Source of the DNA: Lachnospiraceae bacterium
Lineage (GTDB): Bacteria; Bacillota; Clostridia; Lachnospirales; Lachnospiraceae
Assembly: GCA_015057005.1 (NCBI GenBank)
Contig: SVFF01000008.1
Span: 38,296 to 102,295, forward strand
Direction of reading: 5' to 3'
Length of the DNA stretch: 64,000 bases
A program made the position numbers and the translations under genes. Positions 35,888-45,529 of the stretch are shown piece after piece. Position 1 is the stretch's first letter. The number at the start of each line of letters is the position of its first letter. Under the pieces are notes generated by a model, which saw only the letters and a list, made by a program, of their open reading frames with translations, did no database searches and had not been told where the DNA came from.

Positions 35888-36067
35888 ATGGCTAAATGTG
35901 GATATTCCCGAATTGTATTTGTGGTTTTGTTATTGAAAACGGGAAATGAAATAGAAAGAATGAAAGCGTTTAGAACCGGCAGACAAACAAATTATGTGAA
36001 AAGAAATATATCACATATGCAGGAACTTTTCAAGATAGGGCTGGAAGAAATCCCTGAAATAGAGTAA
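35888..36067 (+). CDS. Small hypothetical protein, 59 residues
   Basis: The ORF starts MAKCGYSRIVFVVLLLKTGN and ends IGLEEIPEIE, with a good ribosome site AAGGA 7 bp upstream of the ATG. A short hydrophobic stretch at 9-16 is followed by a basic middle (RMKAFRTGRQTNYVKRN) and an acidic tail. I do not recognise the family. It is divergent from the toxin gene and its start overlaps the toxin's predicted -10 box, so its transcription may interfere with or accompany the toxin locus. It could also be a fragment of a regulator. Confidence 0.5.
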   Translation: MAKCGYSRIVFVVLLLKTGNEIERMKAFRTGRQTNYVKRNISHMQELFKIGLEEIPEIE

Positions 36068-36108
36068 AATATAATGGAATATGTTTTCGTGAAAGGAAGG
36101 GTATGGTC

Positions 36109-37620
36109 ATGAGATTAACGGATTTGTTGGCAAAGCTTGATTACAAGTGTTTACAGGGTACTTTAGAGGTAGAGATAGATCAGATAGTTTATGATTCCAG
36201 AAAGGATGCCAAAGATATCTCCGACGGTGCAGTTTTTATCTGCATTGAGGGGGCGGTCTTCGACGGTCACAAGTATGCGGCGGAGATGGCGGAGAAGGGA
36301 GTAAAGGTTCTGGTGGTATCAAAGCCTGTGGAGGAAGTGGCAGACAAAGATGTCACTGTGATCCGGGTGGAGAATACCAGATACGCCATGGCGTTTATTT
36401 CTGCGGCCCATTTCGGCAATCCGGCAGATAAATTAAAGGTCATCGGTATCACCGGTACCAAGGGCAAGACCACTACCACTTATCTGGTGAAGTCCATTTT
36501 GGAGAATGCAGGTCATAAGGTGGGACTGGTGGGCACCATCGAGACCATTATCGGCGGGGAACACATCCCTGCTTTGAATACCACTCCGGAATCCTACATT
36601 CTGCAGGAAACCTTTGCAAAGATGGTAGATGCAGGTCTGGATACAGTGGTGATGGAGGTGTCTTCCCAGGCACTGATGCAGCACCGCACCCAGGGTTTTG
36701 TGTTTGATTACGGTATTTTTACCAATCTGGAGCCGGATCATATCGGTCCCAACGAGCACGCAAGTTTTGAAGAATATATGGCCTGCAAGGGACTGCTGTT
36801 CAAGCAGTGTCAGGTGGGTATTGTGAATGGCGACGATTCCCATTGGGAGCAGGTGACCGCAGGACATACCTGCAGCCTGGAGACTTTTGGATTTGGAGAA
36901 AAGTGTTCCCTGAGGGCAGAGAATGTGGAATTGGTGCACAAGCCCGGTGAGTTGGGCGTGGCATTTGATGTGAAGTGTGATGACAGCAGTGCAGAAACTG
37001 CAGGTATCGGGGAAAACTCCGGATTCAGAGTGGAAGTTCCCACTCCCGGACGTTTCAGCGTTTACAACGCGCTGACGGCCATCGCTATCTGCCGCCATTT
37101 TAATGTAGATGAGGAAAATATTAAGAAAGCGCTTTTGACTGCAAAGGTAAAAGGGCGCATTGAGATGGTAAAGGTGTCCGACGAGTTTACACTTTTGATC
37201 GACTATGCCCACAATGCAATGGCACTGGAAAGCCTCCTTGCCACTTTGAAGGAGTATCACCCTAATAGATTGGTGTGCTTATTTGGCTGCGGCGGCAACC
37301 GCTCCAGACAGCGCCGTTTTGAGATGGGCGAGGTCAGCGGCAGGTTGGCGGATCTGACCATCATCACCTCAGACAATCCCAGATTTGAGGAGCCCCAGGC
37401 CATCATTGATGATATTAAGACCGGTATTGGCAAGACCGGCGGAGTGTACGTGGAGATCAGCGACCGCAAGGAAGCCATTGCTTATGCTATTGGCCACGGA
37501 AAGCCCGGAGATATTATTGTGCTGGCAGGTAAGGGCCACGAGGATTATCAGGAGATCAAGGGTGTGAAATACCCTATGGATGAGCGTGTGCTGATCCAGG
37601 AAATCCTGGAAGGAAAATAA
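36109..37620 (+). CDS. murE: UDP-MurNAc-tripeptide synthetase (MurE)
   Basis: 503 residues from the ATG at 36109, 8 bp after AAAGGAAGG; the ATG at 36103 is too close to that site. N-terminal UDP-binding domain, central ATPase with GITGTKGKTTTTYLVK, and C-terminal domain with the amino-acid selector DNPR (SDNPRFEEP), the signature for meso-diaminopimelate. It adds meso-DAP to UDP-MurNAc-Ala-Glu in the cytoplasm. A roughly 12-residue insertion (CDDSSAETAGIGE) precedes the LPxPGRFSVYN-like motif. Confidence 0.92.
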   Translation: MRLTDLLAKLDYKCLQGTLEVEIDQIVYDSRKDAKDISDGAVFICIEGAVFDGHKYAAEMAEKGVKVLVVSKPVEEVADKDVTVIRVENTRYAMAFISAAHFGNPADKLKVIGITGTKGKTTTTYLVKSILENAGHKVGLVGTIETIIGGEHIPALNTTPESYILQETFAKMVDAGLDTVVMEVSSQALMQHRTQGFVFDYGIFTNLEPDHIGPNEHASFEEYMACKGLLFKQCQVGIVNGDDSHWEQVTAGHTCSLETFGFGEKCSLRAENVELVHKPGELGVAFDVKCDDSSAETAGIGENSGFRVEVPTPGRFSVYNALTAIAICRHFNVDEENIKKALLTAKVKGRIEMVKVSDEFTLLIDYAHNAMALESLLATLKEYHPNRLVCLFGCGGNRSRQRRFEMGEVSGRLADLTIITSDNPRFEEPQAIIDDIKTGIGKTGGVYVEISDRKEAIAYAIGHGKPGDIIVLAGKGHEDYQEIKGVKYPMDERVLIQEILEGK

Positions 37621-37727
37621 AAAGTGCAGATCCGGTGCATGATGCAGCCGGATAGGTCGGTGCAGAGCAGAAGATGCATCAGGCTAAAAAAGATAAAGCC
37701 AGGAAAATCAGGAAAGGAGAGGCAAAG

Positions 37728-40001
37728 GTGGCAGAACTGTATGCAGATATAATAGTAGATATTTCACATGAAAAGCTGGACAGACCCTTTCAGTACCGAG
37801 TGCCTCCCCGCCTGGCAGATAAGCTGGAGGTGGGCATGTGCGTCAGTGTCCCTTTCGGCAATGGCAACAAGCAGATAAAAGGTTATGTGGTGGGATTAAG
37901 TGAGACTGTTAATTTCGACCCGGCCAGGATCAAGGATATCACGGGGCTTTTGCAAAAAGGCCCGGGAAGTGAAGACAAGATGATCGAGTTGGCGGCCTGG
38001 ATCAGGAAAAATTACGGTTCCACCATGATACAGGCCTTAAAAACCGTGCTGCCGGCCAGAAAGTCTGTAAAAAAGCTGGAGCACAGGCGCATTGAACGTC
38101 TGATGAACAAGGAAGAAATTCTGTCCCTGCTGGGGGAATGTGAGCGTAAAAAACAGACGGCAAAGGCCAAGCTTTTGCGGGAGCTTTTGGAGCAGGAGGT
38201 ATTGCCTTATGAGTGGATCACAGGCAAGCTGGGGGTCTCGGCTGCCACGGTGAACAGTCTGGTGAAGGCAGGAGCCTTGCGGGTGGCGGTGATGGAAAGT
38301 TTCCGTAATCCGGTAAATCTTTCGGGGACGGAAGGCGCGGGAACGAATACAGGTGACACCTTGGCCGCTAAAGCGCTGAGTTTCGACCAGGCCTACATTG
38401 TCGATGAAATTTTGGAAGAATATGATGCCGGCAAAAGAGGCACATATTTAATCCACGGCATTACCGGCAGCGGCAAGACGGAAGTGTACATCCGTCTGAT
38501 CGAGGAGGTAGTGAGCAGGGGGCGGCAGGCCATTGTGCTGATCCCGGAGATTGCGCTGACATACCAGACCCTGCTTCGGTTTTATAAAAGATTCGGTGAG
38601 CGGGTCAGCGTGATGAATTCCACATTGTCTCCCGGAGAAAAATATGATCAGTGCGAGCGGGCAAAAGCCGGCGAGATCGATGTGATCATTGGGCCCAGAT
38701 CTGCCCTGTTTACGCCTTTTCCGGATATCGGGCTGATCGTCATGGACGAAGAACATGAGGGCAGCTACAAGAGTGAGAGTACCCCCAAATACCACGCCAG
38801 AGAGGTGGCCGGGGAAGTGGCAAGACTGCACAATGCCAGCCTGGTGCTGGGATCCGCCACACCTTCCCTGGAGAGCTATTACCGGGCGGATACGGGTGCT
38901 TACCGGATGTTTGTGCTGCGGGAACGCCTTACGGGAGGAAGCCTTCCCCAGGTTCACACGGTGGATTTGCGAGAGGAATTAAAGAGCGGTAACCGTTCCA
39001 TATTCAGCAGAAAACTTCAGGAACTTTTGGCAGACCGACTGGAGAAAGGGCAGCAGAGCATGCTGTTTTTAAACAGAAGAGGATACGCCGGTTTTATTTC
39101 CTGCCGTTCCTGCGGTCTGGTGATGAAATGTCCTCACTGTGATGTTTCTTTGTCTGAACACAAGGGCGGACGGCTGGTGTGCCATTACTGCGGTTATACG
39201 GAAAGTATGCCGAAGCTTTGTCCCAAGTGCGGATCTAAATATATCAGTGGTTTCCGGGCGGGAACCCAGCAGATTGAAGATAAATTAAAAGAAATGTTTC
39301 CGGGAGTGAGGACCTTGCGCATGGACGCAGACACCACCCGCACCAAGGATAGCTACGAGCAGATTCTGGCGGCGTTTTCCAATGGAGAAGCCGATGTACT
39401 GATCGGTACCCAGATGATCGTAAAAGGACATGATTTCCCGAAGGTGACGTTAGTGGGTGTGCTTGCTGCAGATCTTTCCTTGAGTGTGGGAGATTACCGG
39501 GCAGGAGAGCGGACCTTCCAGCTGCTGACCCAGGCGGTGGGACGCGCGGGGAGAGGAGAACTTCCCGGTGAGGCCGTGATCCAGACCTATCAGCCTGAGC
39601 ATTATGCGGTGGTGCATGCAGCCAATCAGGATTATGAGAGCTTTTATCAGGAAGAAATCTTATACAGGGAAATGTTGTCCTATCCTCCTGCGGCTCACAT
39701 GCTGGCGGTTCAGATCTTTGCAAAAGAGGAAGAAAGAGGAAAATGCCTTGCCAAGAGGCTGGCAGACATGGTAAAGTCTATGGAGGCTGCCGGGCAGGCA
39801 GCAGACCGGATCACGGTCATGGGACCTACGGCCGCCGCTATAGGAAAAGTTAATGATATTTTCAGATTTGTTTTCTATATTAAACATACAAAATATGATA
39901 AACTGGTAGAAATAAAAGACTTGCTGGAGGATGTCCTAAAAGTGTGGGCACCCAGGCAGGAGAGCGTACAGTTTGATTTTGACCCGGTCAATACGCTGTA
40001 G
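37728..40001 (+). CDS. priA: Primosomal protein N', replication restart helicase
   Basis: 757 residues from a GTG at 37728, favoured because AAAGGAGAG lies just upstream; an in-frame ATG at 37674 would put that site inside the gene. The N-terminal 3'-DNA-binding fold and winged helix precede the helicase: Walker A GITGSGKTEVY, DEEH box, and a zinc module with CRSCGLVMKCPHC and CHYCGY...CPKCGS. Helicase motifs V-VI include TQAVGRAGRG. It reloads the replisome at stalled forks. Confidence 0.93.
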   Translation: MAELYADIIVDISHEKLDRPFQYRVPPRLADKLEVGMCVSVPFGNGNKQIKGYVVGLSETVNFDPARIKDITGLLQKGPGSEDKMIELAAWIRKNYGSTMIQALKTVLPARKSVKKLEHRRIERLMNKEEILSLLGECERKKQTAKAKLLRELLEQEVLPYEWITGKLGVSAATVNSLVKAGALRVAVMESFRNPVNLSGTEGAGTNTGDTLAAKALSFDQAYIVDEILEEYDAGKRGTYLIHGITGSGKTEVYIRLIEEVVSRGRQAIVLIPEIALTYQTLLRFYKRFGERVSVMNSTLSPGEKYDQCERAKAGEIDVIIGPRSALFTPFPDIGLIVMDEEHEGSYKSESTPKYHAREVAGEVARLHNASLVLGSATPSLESYYRADTGAYRMFVLRERLTGGSLPQVHTVDLREELKSGNRSIFSRKLQELLADRLEKGQQSMLFLNRRGYAGFISCRSCGLVMKCPHCDVSLSEHKGGRLVCHYCGYTESMPKLCPKCGSKYISGFRAGTQQIEDKLKEMFPGVRTLRMDADTTRTKDSYEQILAAFSNGEADVLIGTQMIVKGHDFPKVTLVGVLAADLSLSVGDYRAGERTFQLLTQAVGRAGRGELPGEAVIQTYQPEHYAVVHAANQDYESFYQEEILYREMLSYPPAAHMLAVQIFAKEEERGKCLAKRLADMVKSMEAAGQAADRITVMGPTAAAIGKVNDIFRFVFYIKHTKYDKLVEIKDLLEDVLKVWAPRQESVQFDFDPVNTL

Positions 40002-40078
40002 GGACCGAAGGTCCAATACACAAAGGAATAAACATAATAGTAAAATATAATTTATGAAGAAATGGAGTGTATGAAAAA

Positions 40079-40570
40079 ATGGCAATTAGAAATATTCGTG
40101 AACAGGGCGATTCCGTACTGAACAAAACATGTAAGGAGATCACTGCAATGACTCCCAGACTGCGTGATCTGATCGAGGATATGCTGGATACCATGTATGA
40201 GGCAAATGGTGTGGGTCTGGCTGCTCCTCAGGTAGGCATCCTGAAAAGAGTGGTAGTAATCGATGTGACAGGAGAAGATCCTTATGTGCTGATCAACCCC
40301 CGTATTGTGGAGAGCAGCGGCGAGCAGACCGGCCAGGAAGGCTGCTTAAGCGTACCCGGCAAGGCAGGCATTGTGACCAGACCCAATTATGTAAAAGCTG
40401 TGGCTCTGGATATGAATATGGAGCCCTTCGAATTGGAAGGAACAGAGCTGCTGGCAAGAGCTATCTGCCATGAACTGGATCATCTGGACGGCCATCTTTA
40501 TGTGGAGAAGGTAGAGGGCGATCTGATGGATGTGACTTATGACTACGATGAGGAAGAGGAAGAAGAATAA
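40079..40570 (+). CDS. def: Peptide deformylase
   Basis: 163 residues from the ATG at 40079, 11 bp after GGAG; a GTG at 40067 overlaps that site. The three metal-site motifs are intact: GVGLAAPQVG, EGCLSVPG and CHELDHLDG. The C-terminus ends in an unusually acidic tail (YDYDEEEEEE). It removes the formyl group from nascent proteins. Its stop overlaps the fmt start (TAATG), linking formyl removal with formyl addition. Confidence 0.95.
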   Translation: MAIRNIREQGDSVLNKTCKEITAMTPRLRDLIEDMLDTMYEANGVGLAAPQVGILKRVVVIDVTGEDPYVLINPRIVESSGEQTGQEGCLSVPGKAGIVTRPNYVKAVALDMNMEPFELEGTELLARAICHELDHLDGHLYVEKVEGDLMDVTYDYDEEEEEE

Positions 40571-41538
40571 TGAAGATTGTTTTTATGGGCACTCCCGATT
40601 ATGCGGCGGGTGCGTTGGAAGCATTGATCAAAGATGGCCATGAGATCACCGCAGTGGTGACTCAGCCGGACAAGCCCAAGGGCCGCAGCAAGGAGTTGCA
40701 GTTTCCCCCTGTGAAGGAGTGCGCCCTGCGTCATGGTATTCCTGTTTTCCAGCCTGTGCGTATCAAAAGACCTGAGGCTGTAGCGGAGCTTGCAAAATAT
40801 CCTGCGGATGTGTTCGTGGTAGCAGCCTTTGGCCAGATTCTCTCCCAGGAGATCCTGGATATGCCCAAGTACGGAAGTATTAATATTCATGCGTCCCTGC
40901 TGCCCAAATACAGAGGTGCTTCCCCGATCCAGCACGTGATCATTGACGGAGAAGCAGTGACCGGCGTCACCATCATGCAGATGGATGCAGGTATTGATAC
41001 CGGCGATATGTTATATAAAAAAGAAATTGCCATTGCTGACGACGATACCTTTGAGACCCTGCACGACAAACTGACGGTGCTGGGCGGCGAGGCTATTGTG
41101 GAGGCACTGCGCCTTTTGGAGACCGGCGGACTGAAACCGGAGAAACAGAACGAGGCGGAGAGCAGCCATGTATCTTTGATCGATAAGAGCATGGGCAAAA
41201 TGGATTTTTCCAAGCCGGCAGCAGTATTGGATCGTCTGGTTCGTGGTATGAATCCCTGGCCAAGTGCTTATACTGTATATAAGGGCAAGCAGATGAAAAT
41301 CTGGAGGGCAAAGCCTTTAGCTAAAAGCGCTGACCTGGCAGCAGCCAGTGTGGCAGGCAATACAGCGGCAAAGCCCGGCGAGATCGTTGCAGTGGGCAAG
41401 GATTTCTTTGATGTGGCTACAGGAGACGGTGTGCTGCGCATTTTGGAACTGCAGCTGGAGGGCAAGAAGAGAATGAATGCCCATGATTTCCTGTTGGGAG
41501 TCAAGGTGCAGTGCGGAGAGATGCTGGGCGAGGCATAA
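40570..41538 (+). CDS. fmt: Methionyl-tRNA formyltransferase
   Basis: 322 residues. The N-terminal Rossmann domain has VFMGTPDYA, the catalytic Asn-His-Asp set (INIHASLLPKYRGASPI, and D in DAGIDTGDML), and the SLLPKYRG loop of formyltransferases. The C-terminal OB-type domain (about 205-322) binds initiator tRNA and includes an alanine-rich insertion (SADLAAASVAGNTAA). It formylates Met-tRNA-fMet with 10-formyl-THF. Confidence 0.95.
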   Translation: MKIVFMGTPDYAAGALEALIKDGHEITAVVTQPDKPKGRSKELQFPPVKECALRHGIPVFQPVRIKRPEAVAELAKYPADVFVVAAFGQILSQEILDMPKYGSINIHASLLPKYRGASPIQHVIIDGEAVTGVTIMQMDAGIDTGDMLYKKEIAIADDDTFETLHDKLTVLGGEAIVEALRLLETGGLKPEKQNEAESSHVSLIDKSMGKMDFSKPAAVLDRLVRGMNPWPSAYTVYKGKQMKIWRAKPLAKSADLAAASVAGNTAAKPGEIVAVGKDFFDVATGDGVLRILELQLEGKKRMNAHDFLLGVKVQCGEMLGEA

Positions 41539-41577
41539 GCCCACAGGCATCCACTTGCAGAAAATAGGAGGAGATAT

Positions 41578-42303
41578 ATGCCATTTTATGGTTACAGATT
41601 CGGTTATGGGCTCATGTGGGATCCGACTTACTTTCTGGTACTGATCGGTGTATTGCTGTGCCTGGGGGCAAGTGCCCTGGTAAACAGTACTATGAATAAA
41701 TACAGCAGAGTGCGCAATATGAAGGGTATCACAGGTGCAGAGGCGGCAAGACGCATTCTCAATCAGGAGGGACTGTACAATGTACAGATCGAATGTTTAA
41801 GTAATGCAAGCGGTGATCACTATGATCCCCGCACCAACACGGTGCGTCTTTCCCATAACAATTATAACGGTGCCACAGTCACAGCAGTCAGCGTGGCGGC
41901 TCATGAGTGCGGACATGCTATTCAGCATGCCAGGAAATATACACCCTTGTCTATCCGCACGGCGCTGGTGCCGGTGGTCAATATCGGCAGTAATCTGGGT
42001 TTGCCCCTGATACTGATCGGAGTGTTGCTTGGCTGGAGCCAGACCCTGATCCAAATCGGTATCTGGGCCTTTGCTCTTTCGGTAATTTTCCAGCTGGTGA
42101 CGCTGCCTGTGGAGTTCAACGCTTCCCGCAGAGCAGTTGCCCGTGTGGAGGATTACGGCATTTTGACTGTGCAGGAGAAAGATGGCTGCAAAAAGGTTTT
42201 AAGAGCGGCAGCACTGACTTATGTGGCAGCGGCGGCATCTTCTATTTTGCAGTTGTTACGACTGATGCTGTTGTTTGGCGGAAACAGAAGAAGGAGAGAC
42301 TAA
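41578..42303 (+). CDS. Membrane zinc metallopeptidase, YugP family
   Basis: 241 residues. Helix at about 12-35, then the zinc motif AAHECGHAIQHA (HExxH), and two or three helices at 125-230 that hold it in the membrane. The family (PF04298) is common in Firmicutes and often in this very block between fmt and rsmB. Its substrate is unknown; membrane protein turnover is plausible. Ribosome site AGGAGG. The next gene starts 2 bp after its stop. Confidence 0.88.
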   Translation: MPFYGYRFGYGLMWDPTYFLVLIGVLLCLGASALVNSTMNKYSRVRNMKGITGAEAARRILNQEGLYNVQIECLSNASGDHYDPRTNTVRLSHNNYNGATVTAVSVAAHECGHAIQHARKYTPLSIRTALVPVVNIGSNLGLPLILIGVLLGWSQTLIQIGIWAFALSVIFQLVTLPVEFNASRRAVARVEDYGILTVQEKDGCKKVLRAAALTYVAAAASSILQLLRLMLLFGGNRRRRD

Positions 42304-42305
42304 TC

Positions 42306-43664
42306 ATGGCGGAGAATACCCGTGAGATTATTTTAGATACGCTGTTGACCTTGGAACGTGAACAAGAATTTTCCAACAAGCTGATCAAGGCTGTATTGGA
42401 TAAGTATGATTATCTGGATGGAAAAGAAAAGTCATTTATCAAGAGAGTAACGGAAGGTACCATCGAGAGGCAGATTGAACTGGATTACTATTTGGATCAC
42501 TTTTCTTCGGTTCCTGTCCGTAAGATGAAGCCCCTGATCCGGTGCCTGATGCGGATGAGCGTTTATCAGCTGTTGTTTATGGATGCAGTGCCTGACAGTG
42601 CCGTGTGCAATGAAGCCTGCAAACTGGCGGTGAAACGCAAATTCGTCAACTTGAAGGGCTTTGTAAACGGCGTGCTGCGAAGCATCGCCAGAAGTAAGGA
42701 CGCGATGCCTCTGCCGGATCCGAAAGACAGGATCAACTATCTGCATGTGAAATATTCCAGCCCTAAGTGGTTGGTGGAATATTGGACGGACTGCTATGGA
42801 GACGAAGTCACGGAGAACATGCTGGAGGGGCTGTTAAAGATCCATCCGGTTTCTTTGCGTTTCCGGACGGACTGCCCGGAAACACAGCGGGAGCAGTTCA
42901 TAGGAGCAATCTCCGGTACCGGAGTGAGGCTTACCAAAAGTACATTACTTCCCTATGTATATTATGCGGAAAATGTGGAAAATGTGGCATTACTGCCCGG
43001 TTACGAGGAGGGCGCCTTTACTGTGCAGGATGTAAGTTCGGCCATGGCTGTGGAGACAGCAGGAATCAGATCCGGAGATTTTGTCATAGATGTCTGTGCA
43101 GCACCGGGAGGCAAAAGCCTGTTGGCGGCAGAGAAAGTCCGGGGAGACGGTGCAGACTGTTCCGGTGGCGGTGAAGACAATATTGCAGCGGACAGAAGCA
43201 ACTGCGGCCGCGTATTATCCAGGGATATATCTGAAAACAAAGTAGCCCTGATTGAAGAGAACATAGCCCGTATGGGAGCTGACAATGTTGTAACTGAGGT
43301 TCATGACGCTACTGTGCCGGATGAACGGTACGTGGAGCAGGCAGATGTTGTACTTATGGATGTACCCTGCTCGGGACTGGGAGTCATGGGCAAGAAACGT
43401 GATATCAAATATCACGTGACACCCCAGAGCCTTACCGAAATCGTAAAACTGCAGAAGCAGATCGTGGAGAGCTGCTGGCAGTATGTAAAGCCGGGCGGTG
43501 TGCTGCTTTACAGTACCTGCACAGTAAACCCTAAAGAGAATGAGGAGATGGTCCGCTGGATCACTGCCAATTTCCCCTTTGTATTGGAGGAAGAGAGACA
43601 ATTATTTCCGGGAATGGATGAATGCGACGGGTTCTTTTATGCAAGACTGCGCAGGATGAATTAG
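42306..43664 (+). CDS. rsmB: 16S rRNA (cytosine-967-C5)-methyltransferase
   Basis: 452 residues. An N-terminal NusB-like RNA-binding domain (1-140), then a Rossmann methyltransferase with the SAM motif VCAAPGGKSLLAAE and the two catalytic cysteines in DVPCSGLG and YSTCTVN. A 20-25-residue Gly/Asp-rich insertion (about residues 278-300, VRGDGADCSGGGEDN onward) separates the SAM motif from the following RVLSRDIS strand, where most RsmB have a few residues. It methylates C967 in the 30S head. Confidence 0.92.
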   Translation: MAENTREIILDTLLTLEREQEFSNKLIKAVLDKYDYLDGKEKSFIKRVTEGTIERQIELDYYLDHFSSVPVRKMKPLIRCLMRMSVYQLLFMDAVPDSAVCNEACKLAVKRKFVNLKGFVNGVLRSIARSKDAMPLPDPKDRINYLHVKYSSPKWLVEYWTDCYGDEVTENMLEGLLKIHPVSLRFRTDCPETQREQFIGAISGTGVRLTKSTLLPYVYYAENVENVALLPGYEEGAFTVQDVSSAMAVETAGIRSGDFVIDVCAAPGGKSLLAAEKVRGDGADCSGGGEDNIAADRSNCGRVLSRDISENKVALIEENIARMGADNVVTEVHDATVPDERYVEQADVVLMDVPCSGLGVMGKKRDIKYHVTPQSLTEIVKLQKQIVESCWQYVKPGGVLLYSTCTVNPKENEEMVRWITANFPFVLEEERQLFPGMDECDGFFYARLRRMN

Positions 43665-43695
43665 ACTGCCGGCATAAGATTATGAGGAATTATAA

Positions 43696-44763
43696 ATGGA
43701 ACAGAAAATTGACATAAAATCCCTGACCCTGGACGAACTCACAGAGGAAATGGTAAGCCGGGGAGAAAAAGCATTCCGTGCAAAGCAGATGTATGAGTGG
43801 ATGCACGTGAAGGTAGCAGGAAGTTTTGCGGAGATGACCAATCTTTCCGGGAAATTCCGTCAGGAGTGCGCGGAGAGATATGAGTATATATCTCTGGAAA
43901 TCGTACAGGTACAGGAGTCCAAGATTGACGGCACCAGGAAATTCTTGTTTGCCCTGCCGGACGGCAATGTGGTGGAGAGCGTGTGGATGAAATACAAGCA
44001 CGGCAACAGTGTGTGCATTTCTTCCCAGGTAGGCTGCCGCATGGGCTGCAGATTCTGTGCATCCACCCTGGACGGGCTGGAGAGAAATCTGCTTCCCTCT
44101 GAGATGCTGGACCAGATTTATGCAATCACCAGATATACGGGAGAGCGGGTCGCCAACGTGGTTGTCATGGGTACCGGTGAGCCCATGGACAATTATGACA
44201 ATCTTTTGCGCTTTTTAACACTGCTAACCGATAAAAATGGCTTGCATATCAGCCAGAGAAATGTTACAGTATCTACTTGTGGACTTGTGCCCCAGATGCG
44301 CAGGCTGGCAGAGGAGAAGCTGCAGATCACATTGGCTCTTTCCCTGCATGCCACTACAGATGAAAAGCGTAAGAAACTGATGCCTGTTGCATTTAAATAT
44401 TCCATTAAGGAATTGATGGAGGCATGCAGCTATTATTTTGAAATGACAGGCAGACGTATTACCTTTGAATACAGCCTTGTAGGCGGTGTCAACGATACGG
44501 ATGAGGATGCAAGGGAATTGATCGAACTTGCCAGTCCCCTGTGCTGCCATGTGAATCTCATCCCGGTGAATCCCATCAAGGAAAGAGATTATGTGCAGTC
44601 TGATGCCGGTCGGATACAGGCATTCAAAAACAAGCTTGAAAAGAACAAGATCAATGCTACCATAAGAAGAGAAATGGGACGTGACATTGACGGCGCATGC
44701 GGTCAGCTGCGTCGGAAACATGTGGAGGAAAAGAGACATGTTGAAAGCGTTTTCGGCAACTGA
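43696..44763 (+). CDS. rlmN: Dual-specificity RNA methyltransferase RlmN
   Basis: 355 residues. The radical SAM cluster CRMGCRFCAST (CxxxCxxC), the GTGEPMDN motif and the C-terminal C-x-L-type region with the catalytic cysteine in GACGQL (about residue 338) are all present. It makes 2-methyladenosine at A2503 of 23S rRNA and A37 of some tRNAs. Its 3' end overlaps the start of the PP2C gene by 26 bp. Confidence 0.95.
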   Translation: MEQKIDIKSLTLDELTEEMVSRGEKAFRAKQMYEWMHVKVAGSFAEMTNLSGKFRQECAERYEYISLEIVQVQESKIDGTRKFLFALPDGNVVESVWMKYKHGNSVCISSQVGCRMGCRFCASTLDGLERNLLPSEMLDQIYAITRYTGERVANVVVMGTGEPMDNYDNLLRFLTLLTDKNGLHISQRNVTVSTCGLVPQMRRLAEEKLQITLALSLHATTDEKRKKLMPVAFKYSIKELMEACSYYFEMTGRRITFEYSLVGGVNDTDEDARELIELASPLCCHVNLIPVNPIKERDYVQSDAGRIQAFKNKLEKNKINATIRREMGRDIDGACGQLRRKHVEEKRHVESVFGN

Positions 44764-45466
44764 TGTTGGAAAGCGAAGAAAAGTAAATCAGGATTATGTG
44801 TACATTTCGGAGCAGCCGATAGGCAATCTGCCGAATTTATTTGTGGTGGCTGACGGTATGGGAGGCCACAAGGCAGGAGACTATGCTTCAAAGGTCACAG
44901 TGGAGACCATGCTCCGTGAGATTGAAAAATCACCGGAGAAAAACCCCACCATCTTGCTGGAGAAGGCCATTTGTTCCGCCAATGAGCTGATCAGAAGGCA
45001 GGCGGCAGATGTGCCTGAGTTTGAAGGTATGGGCACTACCATCGTTGCGGCAGTGTGCATCGGCGGTTATCTGCAGGTGGCCAATGTGGGCGACAGCAGA
45101 CTTTACATTGTAAATGATGAAATGAGACAGATTACGAAAGATCATTCTCTGGTGGAGGAAATGGTCAGGTTGGGAGGACTTAGCAGGGCAGATGCCCGCA
45201 ATCATCCCGACAAGAATATTATCACCCGGGCAGTGGGGGCAAATGATACGGTGACACCGGATTTCTTTACGGTAGCGCTTACAGACGGGGACATGGTACT
45301 CATGTGCTCTGACGGACTCACCAACATGCTTGGGGATGAGGAAATCCATGCTAGACTGAAACGCGCAGGTGACATAAAAGAGAAAGCGTTGGATTTGATT
45401 GATGCAGCTAACGAGAACGGCGGTAATGACAATATCAGTGTGGTATTGTTCCGGTTTTCGGCATAG
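44738..45466 (+). CDS. prpC: PP2C-type serine/threonine phosphatase (PrpC/Stp)
   Basis: 242 residues from the ATG at 44738, 9 bp after a GGAGG site within rlmN. PP2C motifs: VGKRRKVNQDY, VADGMGGHKAGDYAS, GTTIVAA, ANVGDSRLY and a late GGNDNISVVL. Two or more metal-binding Asp are visible. It dephosphorylates targets of the PrkC kinase encoded next. Translational overlap with rlmN suggests coupling. Confidence 0.93.
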   Translation: MLKAFSATDVGKRRKVNQDYVYISEQPIGNLPNLFVVADGMGGHKAGDYASKVTVETMLREIEKSPEKNPTILLEKAICSANELIRRQAADVPEFEGMGTTIVAAVCIGGYLQVANVGDSRLYIVNDEMRQITKDHSLVEEMVRLGGLSRADARNHPDKNIITRAVGANDTVTPDFFTVALTDGDMVLMCSDGLTNMLGDEEIHARLKRAGDIKEKALDLIDAANENGGNDNISVVLFRFSA

Positions 45467-45529
45467 CGCGGTGCTTGCAGATATTGCAGGTATTGATACG
45501 GATTCGAAGGTTTAGATTGGAGAAGATAT

